A stretch of DNA of 64,000 nt, taken from positions 62,001 through 126,000 of the forward strand of contig NZ_JAPYKK010000008.1 of assembly GCF_029623395.1 (NCBI RefSeq). The letters run 5' to 3'. Positions 24,951-31,851 of the stretch are shown piece after piece (position 1 is the stretch's first letter; every line of letters starts with the position of its first letter). The notes under the pieces are model-generated. The model was not told where the DNA came from, ran no database searches, and was given only the letters and a program-made list of their open reading frames with translations. Origin of the DNA: Sphingomonas echinoides (GTDB lineage Bacteria > Pseudomonadota > Alphaproteobacteria > Sphingomonadales > Sphingomonadaceae). The position numbers and the translations under genes were made by a program.

Positions 24951-25079
24951 ATGGCGAAGAGCCAAAAGAAATCGAACAAGGAAACGCGCAAGCCCAAGGC
25001 CGAGAAGGCCCCCAAGGCGAACGCATCCAACCCGACGACCAAGGGACAACCGGTCGCCATGGTCAACATCAAGGGGTGA
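24951..25079 (+). CDS. Small lysine-rich protein, 42 residues
   Basis: MAKSQKKSNKETRKPKAEK... is highly basic and Lys/Ala/Pro-rich, probably unfolded, and resembles a family of short conserved hypothetical proteins in proteobacteria that begin MAKSQKRSNRE. AGGATG precedes the ATG by a few bases. Its stop is 2 bp before the PhnA-like gene, so the two should be co-translated. A nucleic-acid role is only a guess from charge. Confidence 0.7.
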   Translation: MAKSQKKSNKETRKPKAEKAPKANASNPTTKGQPVAMVNIKG

Positions 25080-25081
25080 GC

Positions 25082-25405
25082 ATGGCAGATACCGACACGA
25101 CCCAGGACGATGCCTTCGTTTATGACGAAGCCAGCGGCGAATGGATCAGCGCATCCGACGCGGCCACCAAGACGACCACCGACGACGGCGCGGTCGTGGT
25201 CCGCGATTCGGTCGGGAATATCCTGGCCGATGGCGATCAAGTCACGCTGATCAAGGACCTGACCGTCAAGGGCGCAGGGCAGACGCTCAAGCGCGGGACG
25301 CTGATCAAATCGATTCGGCTGACCGGCGACGCGCAGGAGATCGACTGTCGCTTCGACGGGATCAAGGGCCTCGTCCTGCGCGCGGAGTTCGTCAAGAAAC
25401 GCTGA
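25082..25405 (+). CDS. PhnA (YjdM) C-terminal-domain protein lacking the zinc ribbon
   Basis: 107 residues. The C-terminal half matches the PhnA/YjdM domain (VVRDSVGNILADGDQVTLIKDLTVKGAGQTLKRGTLIKSIRL then IKGLVLRAEFVKK). Typical PhnA proteins begin with a Cys4 zinc ribbon; here the N-terminus FVYDEASGEWISASDA keeps the outline but has no cysteines. Despite the name, the family is not known to act in phosphonate use. Two bp downstream of the lysine-rich gene. Confidence 0.85.
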   Translation: MADTDTTQDDAFVYDEASGEWISASDAATKTTTDDGAVVVRDSVGNILADGDQVTLIKDLTVKGAGQTLKRGTLIKSIRLTGDAQEIDCRFDGIKGLVLRAEFVKKR

Positions 25406-25432
25406 TCCGCGCGGGCACGACCGTCGCGACGC

Positions 25433-26863
25433 TCAGACCAGAGCGTTGCGGCGGATCAGTTCGCGGTACCAGGCGGCGCTCAACTTGGGGGTGCGGACCT
25501 GTGTCGCGAAATCGACATGGTGGATGCCGAACCGCTTGGTGAAACCGTCCGCCCATTCGAAATTGTCCATCAAGCTCCACAGGAAATACCCTTTCAGCGG
25601 GTATCCCTCGACCGTCGCGCGGTGGAACTCGGCGAGATAGTTGCGCAAGTACATGATCCGGTCGCTGTCATCGATCCGGCCGTCGACGATCGGGTCGTCC
25701 GCCGACGTGCCATTCTCCGAGATGTAGAGTGCCTTGGGCGCCCACAATTCGCTGACCGTCCGCACGCCCCAATACGCGACTTCGGGGCCGACATAGAGCC
25801 AGGGTGACGCCATCCGCGGCGATGAGGGCAGATGCGGGAGGGTCTTGTATCCGGTCGGCCCCGTGTCGGCGCGGACGTAGGTGGGTGCGTAGATGTTGAG
25901 CGCGACGAAATCGAGCGGACTGCCGATGACCGCCATGTCGCCCGATGCGACGCGCGGCGCGTTGCGGCCTTCGCGCGCGAGATAGCCGTCGGTGTAGCGC
26001 CCCTCCATCACCGCGGTCAGGAACATCGCGTTTTCCTCGCGCACCGCGGTCTTTGCGGCGGCGATGTGCTCGGGTGTTTCGATGACGGGGACGTAGAAAT
26101 TGGCATTGTCGGCAATCCCGACCTGGGTTCCGCTGCGGGCATGCGCCCGGATCGCCTGGACGCCGAGCCCGTGCGCGAGCACGCCGTGGTGACGGACCTG
26201 ATTGGCTGCGGCCGGGGGCAGGTGCAGCCCGGGCGCGTGGCGGCCTTCGACATGGCCGAGGTCGGTGAAGCAGCGCAGTTCGTTCACCGTCATGAAGTGC
26301 CCGACCCGGTCGGACAATTTCCCCGCCACATGCCCCGCATAGTCCGCGAAGGCATAAGCGGTATCGCGCGATTGCCAGCCGCCCGGCAGCGCTTCGGGCA
26401 AATCCCAATGGAACAGCGTGACATAGGGTGTGATCCCGGCGGCGAGCAGCGCGTCGATCAGCCTGTCGTAATAGGCCATGCCCTTGGGGTTGGGAGTCCC
26501 GCGCCCCTGCGGGAAGATCCGCGACCAGGCGATCGAGAGCCGGTACGCCTTGACGCCGAGATTTTTGAGCAGCGCGATGTCTTCGCCATAGCGATGGTAG
26601 CTGTCACACGCCGTATCGCCGGTATCGCCGTTCGCGACCCGCCCGGCGGTGTGCGCGAACACATCCCAGTTGGTCTTGCCGCGACCGTCCTCGGCCACCG
26701 CCCCCTCGATCTGGTAGGATGCGGTCGCGCACCCCCACACGAAATGCTCCGGAAAGCCGAGATTGCCGGGTTTTGGCGGCACCGCGCCGATTGCTGCCCC
26801 GGTTGGCGTCGCGACTGCCGCCGCCGCCGTCAAACCCGATTTCATGAAATGCCGCCGATCCAT
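25433..26863 (-). CDS. GH1 family beta-glucosidase, Tat-exported
   Basis: 476 residues. The N-terminus MDRRHFMKSGLTAAAAVA carries a twin-arginine signal, so the enzyme is probably periplasmic. GH1 features: FVWGCATASYQIEGAVAEDGRGKTNWDVF, RLSIAWSRIFPQG, FHWDLPEAL, acid/base Glu in FMTVNELRCF (usual NEP is NEL here) and nucleophile Glu in YISENGTS. ATG at 26863 has GGGGGA upstream. Lies downstream of the TonB receptor, separated by a terminator-like hairpin. Likely cleaves an imported beta-linked oligosaccharide. Confidence 0.92.
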   Translation of the reverse strand: MDRRHFMKSGLTAAAAVATPTGAAIGAVPPKPGNLGFPEHFVWGCATASYQIEGAVAEDGRGKTNWDVFAHTAGRVANGDTGDTACDSYHRYGEDIALLKNLGVKAYRLSIAWSRIFPQGRGTPNPKGMAYYDRLIDALLAAGITPYVTLFHWDLPEALPGGWQSRDTAYAFADYAGHVAGKLSDRVGHFMTVNELRCFTDLGHVEGRHAPGLHLPPAAANQVRHHGVLAHGLGVQAIRAHARSGTQVGIADNANFYVPVIETPEHIAAAKTAVREENAMFLTAVMEGRYTDGYLAREGRNAPRVASGDMAVIGSPLDFVALNIYAPTYVRADTGPTGYKTLPHLPSSPRMASPWLYVGPEVAYWGVRTVSELWAPKALYISENGTSADDPIVDGRIDDSDRIMYLRNYLAEFHRATVEGYPLKGYFLWSLMDNFEWADGFTKRFGIHHVDFATQVRTPKLSAAWYRELIRRNALV

Positions 26864-26948
26864 CGCTGGTCCCCCATGTCGTATCGTTGCGTCGCTACCG
26901 CGCATGTCCTCGCTCGCGGACGGAGGTCGCTGCAGTCGTGTCGAAAAG

Positions 26949-26979
26949 AGGGGGAGCCACGGTATGCCGTGACTCCCCC
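26949..26979 (-). terminator. Terminator or attenuator hairpin between the TonB receptor and GH1 genes
   Basis: On the minus strand GGGGGAGTCACGG-CATA-CCGTGGCTCCCCC (one mismatch in a 12-13-bp stem) is followed by TCTTTT. It lies 45 bp past the receptor stop and about 85 bp before the GH1 start, so it could end or partly attenuate transcription into GH1. Confidence 0.65.
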
Positions 26980-27023
26980 GTGTCGTGCCCCGCGCGGCGC
27001 GCCACGGGGGGGTTAGCCAAGCG

Positions 27024-30000
27024 TCAGAAGCGGTAGCGCGCCCCGAACAGGAAGCGGCGTTGCCCTTCCTGGATCAACCAGATCTGGTTGGGCGACCGGG
27101 CGTAGGTCTTGACCCCTTCCTTGTTCAAATTGATCGCTTCGAACGACACCGCGATATGCGGGGTGATGTCATACGAGATGTTCATGTCGACCTGGCTGTA
27201 CGGCGCGGTGAACTCGGGATTGTGATCCCCATCGCGGTTGACGGCGGACAGGAACTTGGCGCGATAGCTGTAGCTCAACCGCGCCGAGATGCCGTATTTG
27301 TCGTAGATCAACGTCGCGTTGGCGGTGTCGCTCAGCCCGAGCAAGGCGAACTGGTCGACCGCCGGCGGCGCCGCGACATCGATGCCGATGTCGCCGCGTA
27401 CCAGCGTATAGGCTGCCGAGATGCCGATGCCGGTCTGGCCGAAGAAATACTGACCGGCGACTTCGAGGCCATAGACCTCGGCGTCCTTGTTGTTGATCGG
27501 CGTGTTGACGTTGAAGTTGAACAACGGGTCGTTGGCATCGGCGATGATGTCGACCGCCGCGAGCGTCGAGTCGACGAACGCCTGGTTGAGCGACCGTGCC
27601 CCGAGGTTGTAGTTCGCGAGGAACGCGGCGTTCGCCCCCGTCACGCTGCCACCGTTCTGCTGGAGCAGCGCGGTGTAGGTGAACAGATTGACGTCGGTGA
27701 TGTCCGCGCCGATCCCCTGCAACTGCGTCTTGGCGGTCCCCGAGCGGCTTCCCGGCGCGCCCGAGCTCGGATCGCGCAGCCCGAACAGGTTGCGCTTGAC
27801 GATCGTGTTGCCGATGAAGTTGTGCACGCGCTTGTCGAAGAAGCCGACCGAGATGTAGCTATCGGGCTTGAAGTACCATTCCAGCGACAGGTCGAGATTG
27901 TCCGAGATCAGCGGTTGCAGGTTGGCGTTGTTCGAATTGCCGCCCGCCTGACCACCGACCGCGGTCGCGTCGTTGGGATTTCCGGCGCTGACGGAGGCGA
28001 ACAGATTGCCGAAGGTCGGGCGCGAGATGGTCCGGCCGACCGAGAAGCGCCCGATCAGGTTCTTGCGGATATCGATCTGGAAATCCATCCCGGGGAGCAC
28101 GTTGTTGTAGCTGCCGTTGTCGGTGACGTTCTGGTACGTACTGGAGATGTTCTGACCGAAATCATTGTCGGACTGCCACACGATCGACAGTGGGACCGAC
28201 TGCAACGAGTTGGAATGCACGGTCGTCTTCTCGAACCGCGCCCCCGCGACCAGCACCGCGCGGTGCCCGCCGAGTTCGCCTTTCCACGTCACCTGACCGT
28301 AAGCGGCGAAGATGTCTTCCTTGACGCGGTCGTCGCGGAAGCCGTCGATCGTGCTGAGGTTGCCCTTGGCGGTATAGGCCGCGGACAAGGTGTTGTAGAG
28401 CTTGGTGGCGTCCTGCGTGCGGTATGCGATCAGGCCGTCGCCGGTGGCTTGCGGGTCGTTGTCGTGGAAGCGGCAGACCAGGCAGAAGGTCGACACCTGC
28501 CCGGGGGCGAGCTTGTCCACGTCGCCCGGCGCGATGTTGCCCCAATCGCCGAGCGTCTGCGTATAGGTCGTCTGGGTCGAGCGCGTGTTGGTGGTGCGAT
28601 AATCACCGCCGAAGTCGAACCGACTCCCCCCGCCCAAGTCCCAGCCGCCGTCGAGGCGGATTTCCTTGACCCGCTGCGTCAGCCCGGTCGCAACTTGCCG
28701 CGCCTTTTGGCTGCCGAGATCCCCGGTGTCGTGGATGCCGTTGCCATTGCCCTTGATCACCGGATGCGCCGCGGTCGGCGTCGCCGGGTCGACGAAGGTC
28801 ACGGTCTGGAACGGGAAGCCGTTACTGTAATCGACCGAATGCGACTCCAGCGTCGGCGTGCTGATCGCGATCATCGTCGAGCTCATGCCGTTCGGATTGT
28901 CCGGCAGGCTGTTCGATTTGCCGATATGCCCGTCGAGCGCGAGCCGGAAGCGATCGGTCACGTCCCACTTGGCGTTGATGCCGACGTCGTACAGGTCGCT
29001 CTTCTGCGCACGATATTGCTGTTCGGCGCCCGAATCCTTGGTCCCGCCGGCGATGACCTCGTGCAGATACGTCGTCGTCGCGACGGAATGGTCGGTATCG
29101 AAATTGACGACGTCGAACGGCCGGTTGAACCAGTTCGACTGATCCGAACGCCGCTCCGACAGCTTGTTCTGCGCGTACAGCCCGTCAATCGCGATATCGA
29201 GCGTGTCGGTCGGCTTGAACTGGATCGTCGCCTGCCCGTTGATGCGCTCTCGCGAGCCTTCGCTGAAGTGATAGCCGAAGTCGTTCGGGCGCGCGGTCAG
29301 CGCGTCGGGGGACTTCGGCGCGTTGGTGATCTTGGTCGCGGCGTTGACGTTGCCGTTGGCGGGATCGAGGAATTCGGCGATCGTCTTGATGTTCCAGCCC
29401 TGCACCGTCGCGCTGACGTTGGTGAAGTTGCGCTTCTGGTAGCTGCCGAACAGCGAGATGCCGATCGTCTGGTCCGGATTGCTCCAGCTGCCGAGGCCCG
29501 ACACTTCGGGCGTGACGTGCGACCCGCAACTGATGCAGTCGTCGGTGCTCATGTCGTACACGCCCTTGCCACCGATCGTGCCGGTGAAGCCGGATGTGCG
29601 GACGTCGAGCGGACGCCGCGTGACGACGTTGATGACCGCGCCGATCCCGCCTGACGGGACGGCGCCGCGGCTGGTCTTGTAGACTTCGAGCGTGCGCACG
29701 CCTTCCGACGCGAGGTTCGAAAAGTCGAACGAGCGCGACGTGTTGCGCGAATAATCGCCCGAACTGTCGCCGCCGACCGCGGTCTGCGAGGTCGCGGCGA
29801 GCTGGCGTCCGTTGAGCGTCACGAGATTATAGCCGGGCCCGAAGCCGCGCACCGTGACGTCCGCGCCTTCACCGTTGCGGCGGCTGATCGACACGCCGGT
29901 GATGCGCTGGAGCGATTCCGCGAGGTTGGTGTCGGGGAACTTGCCGATGTCTTCCGCGGAGATCGCGTCGACGATGCCGGTCGAGTCGCGCTTGATCGCG

Positions 30001-30227
30001 ATCGAGCGTTCGAGCGAGGCGCGGATGCCGGTGATCACGATGTCGTCGGAGGCGGGCGGTTGCCCGCTGACCGGGTCCTGCACCGCAGGTTGCGCATTGG
30101 TGGCTTCCGCCCCGGCGCCGGCTGGTGCGGCTTGCGCGAGCGCGGATCCCGGCATGGCGAGACCGATGGCAAGTGCAATGGTAGATGTAGTGCGCGCGAG
30201 CGTGCTCGCCGGGCGAAACCCCGTCAT
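27024..30227 (-). CDS. TonB-dependent receptor (TIGR01782/Xanthomonas-Caulobacter type)
   Basis: 1,067 residues: signal peptide (ending GSALA-QA), TonB-box-like region DDIVITGIRASLERSIAIKR, plug domain (GKFPDTNLAESLQRITGVSISR, VTVRGFGPGYNLVTLNGRQLA) and a 22-strand-type barrel ending in ...RRFLFGARYRF with terminal Phe. This subgroup imports oligosaccharides across the outer membrane using ExbBD-TonB energy. GGGGGAGGA precedes ATG 30227; the reading frame stays open beyond, antisense to lacI, and was not used. The divergent LacI gene and downstream GH1 suggest a beta-glucoside substrate. Confidence 0.95.
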   Translation of the reverse strand: MTGFRPASTLARTTSTIALAIGLAMPGSALAQAAPAGAGAEATNAQPAVQDPVSGQPPASDDIVITGIRASLERSIAIKRDSTGIVDAISAEDIGKFPDTNLAESLQRITGVSISRRNGEGADVTVRGFGPGYNLVTLNGRQLAATSQTAVGGDSSGDYSRNTSRSFDFSNLASEGVRTLEVYKTSRGAVPSGGIGAVINVVTRRPLDVRTSGFTGTIGGKGVYDMSTDDCISCGSHVTPEVSGLGSWSNPDQTIGISLFGSYQKRNFTNVSATVQGWNIKTIAEFLDPANGNVNAATKITNAPKSPDALTARPNDFGYHFSEGSRERINGQATIQFKPTDTLDIAIDGLYAQNKLSERRSDQSNWFNRPFDVVNFDTDHSVATTTYLHEVIAGGTKDSGAEQQYRAQKSDLYDVGINAKWDVTDRFRLALDGHIGKSNSLPDNPNGMSSTMIAISTPTLESHSVDYSNGFPFQTVTFVDPATPTAAHPVIKGNGNGIHDTGDLGSQKARQVATGLTQRVKEIRLDGGWDLGGGSRFDFGGDYRTTNTRSTQTTYTQTLGDWGNIAPGDVDKLAPGQVSTFCLVCRFHDNDPQATGDGLIAYRTQDATKLYNTLSAAYTAKGNLSTIDGFRDDRVKEDIFAAYGQVTWKGELGGHRAVLVAGARFEKTTVHSNSLQSVPLSIVWQSDNDFGQNISSTYQNVTDNGSYNNVLPGMDFQIDIRKNLIGRFSVGRTISRPTFGNLFASVSAGNPNDATAVGGQAGGNSNNANLQPLISDNLDLSLEWYFKPDSYISVGFFDKRVHNFIGNTIVKRNLFGLRDPSSGAPGSRSGTAKTQLQGIGADITDVNLFTYTALLQQNGGSVTGANAAFLANYNLGARSLNQAFVDSTLAAVDIIADANDPLFNFNVNTPINNKDAEVYGLEVAGQYFFGQTGIGISAAYTLVRGDIGIDVAAPPAVDQFALLGLSDTANATLIYDKYGISARLSYSYRAKFLSAVNRDGDHNPEFTAPYSQVDMNISYDITPHIAVSFEAINLNKEGVKTYARSPNQIWLIQEGQRRFLFGARYRF

Positions 30228-30272
30228 GATAATCCTCCCCCTATCCGCGACCCCGAACTTCGCGTGACGGCT

Positions 30273-30291
30273 GTCGATCATCTTGATCGAC
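30273..30291 (-). promoter_or_regulatory. Inverted repeat in the TonB receptor leader, candidate LacI-family operator
   Basis: GTCGATCA-TCT-TGATCGAC is a perfect 8-3-8 inverted repeat, 46 bp before the receptor start. A TTGACA -35-like box (minus strand, 30334-30329) lies upstream with a weak -10, so the repeat would fall just downstream of the start site, a good roadblock position. A second repeat, CCGCTT-N7-AAGCGG, lies at 30338-30356. Confidence 0.45.
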
Positions 30292-30491
30292 TTACCGCTA
30301 ATGACAGAACACCCGATTTGTCCTACGTTGTCAATTGCCGCTTCGTAAGGAAGCGGAAACGAATGAGAAATACGAAGCGATTTCCGTAAACTCGCTCGAA
30401 GCGACGGCGTCGCGTCACGAAATCTCTGATTGTCTCCCCAGGATCGACGCGTATGCCGCGTCACGACTCGGCTGTTTAGAGGATCGTTTCG

Positions 30492-31547
30492 TTGTCCAAT
30501 CCCATCAAACGCACGACGATCGTCGACGTCGGACGCCATGCCGGGGTCTCGACCAAGACCGTGTCGCGCGTGTTCAACGACGAACCCCACGTCAGCGACG
30601 CGGTGAAGCAGCGCGTCCGCGCTTCGGCGGCAGCGCTCAACTATCATCCCAACGTATTCGCGCAGTCGCTGGTGCGGCGGCGGTCGCATCTGATCGGGCT
30701 GGTCTATGAAAAACCCAGCGCGAGCTATGTCGTCGATCTGCAGATGGGCGTGCTCGAACGGCTGAAGGGGGAACGCTACCGCCTGATCGTGATCCCGGTG
30801 CAATCGGTCCAGGAGAACGGCGCCGAGATCGTCGGCCTGTTGCGCGCCGCTGCGCTGGACGGCGTGGTGCTGGCCCCGCCCGCCTCGGACCACCTCCAGA
30901 TCCTCGCGCAACTCGATGGGGCGGGGATTCGCTATGCGCGGATCGCGCCGTCGCGGCAGCTCGACCTCGGATCCTCGACGCTGCTCGACGATGTCGCGGG
31001 CGCGCAGGCGATCGCGGCGCATGTGCTCGCGCTCGGGCATCGCGACATTGCGATCGTGCGGGGCGATCCCGACCATGCCGCCACGCATGCGCGGATGAAA
31101 GGCTATGCGCAGGCCTTCGCCGAAGCGGGGTGCGGGGTGCGCGACGATCGGATCGAGACGGGGCTGTTCACCTTCGACGGCGGCTATGCGGCGGGGCACG
31201 CGCTGCTCGACCGCGCGGACCGACCTAGCGCGATCCTGGTCCAGAATGACGAAATGGCGGTCGGCGTGATGCTCGCCGCGCGCGAACGCGGGCTGTCGAT
31301 CCCCGACGACCTGTCGATCGCGGGGTTCGACGATGCCGAAGTCTCGCGGATCGCGTGGCCGCGGTTGACGACGGTGCGACAGCCCGTGTTCGAAATGGCG
31401 ATCGCCGCGACCGACATGCTGATCGCCGACCTCGAGGACCGCAAGCTCCAGGCGCATACGCATCACGACAATACGCTGCTCGTCCGCGATTCGACCGCCC
31501 CGCCGCGGGCCACCGCCTTGCGCGACGCCGAGACGAACGGCGGTTAA
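30492..31547 (+). CDS. LacI family transcriptional regulator
   Basis: 351 residues. N-terminal helix-turn-helix and hinge: TTIVDVGRHAGVSTKTVSRVFNDEPHVSDAVKQRVRASAAALNYHPN. The periplasmic-binding-like effector domain follows, with SAILVQNDEMAVGVMLAARERGLSIPDDLSIAGFDD and WPRLTTVRQP. The start is TTG at 30492, with GAGGA about 8 bp upstream; it begins right at the HTH as usual. Divergent from the TonB receptor, so it most likely controls the receptor and GH1 genes in response to the imported sugar. Confidence 0.94.
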   Translation: MSNPIKRTTIVDVGRHAGVSTKTVSRVFNDEPHVSDAVKQRVRASAAALNYHPNVFAQSLVRRRSHLIGLVYEKPSASYVVDLQMGVLERLKGERYRLIVIPVQSVQENGAEIVGLLRAAALDGVVLAPPASDHLQILAQLDGAGIRYARIAPSRQLDLGSSTLLDDVAGAQAIAAHVLALGHRDIAIVRGDPDHAATHARMKGYAQAFAEAGCGVRDDRIETGLFTFDGGYAAGHALLDRADRPSAILVQNDEMAVGVMLAARERGLSIPDDLSIAGFDDAEVSRIAWPRLTTVRQPVFEMAIAATDMLIADLEDRKLQAHTHHDNTLLVRDSTAPPRATALRDAETNGG

Positions 31548-31851
31548 CGTCGTGCGGACCGGAAGCACCCCGCACTAATTCCAGAAAGGATACACCCGAG
31601 CATTGAAGAAGACGGTCGACCTGATGCCAATATGTCACGATCGATGCGGACATTTATCATAAGGATTTAGATGTCCTTTCGACATATTCGGACAAGCGTG
31701 TTCCCCGTTACCTGGATATCCCCGATTATGACGCGAAAGTGATAGCGCCTAGTCTTGTATGTTACAGTGAGTGTAACATTGATGACCCAATCGCTCTGTA
31801 GCGGCGGCTGGACCGGGATGAGCAAAGGCTCAGGGTTCAGGGGAAATCATA
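31548..31851. other. Intergenic region before the second TonB receptor
   Basis: 304 bp without a credible gene. It is noticeably more AT-rich than its surroundings and holds the ATGTTACA/TGTAACAT inverted repeat described separately, plus an AGGGGAAA ribosome-binding site next to ATG 31852. It should contain the receptor promoter. No terminator for lacI could be identified. Confidence 0.7.
31759..31779 (+). promoter_or_regulatory. Inverted repeat, candidate TetR-type operator
   Basis: ATGTTACA-GTGAG-TGTAACAT is a perfect 8-5-8 inverted repeat about 73 bp before the receptor ATG. TGTNACA half-sites with a short centre are typical of TetR-family repressors. No TetR gene lies in this window, so the regulator would have to act in trans. 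Confidence 0.5.

Noticed and set aside
30228..31568. The TonB receptor reading frame stays open for about 447 codons upstream of its start, giving a possible 1,514-residue protein
   Set aside because: The extra part runs antisense to the lacI gene and is composed of Arg/His/Pro-rich sequence without receptor features. A signal peptide and a GGGGGAGGA site mark the start at 30227.
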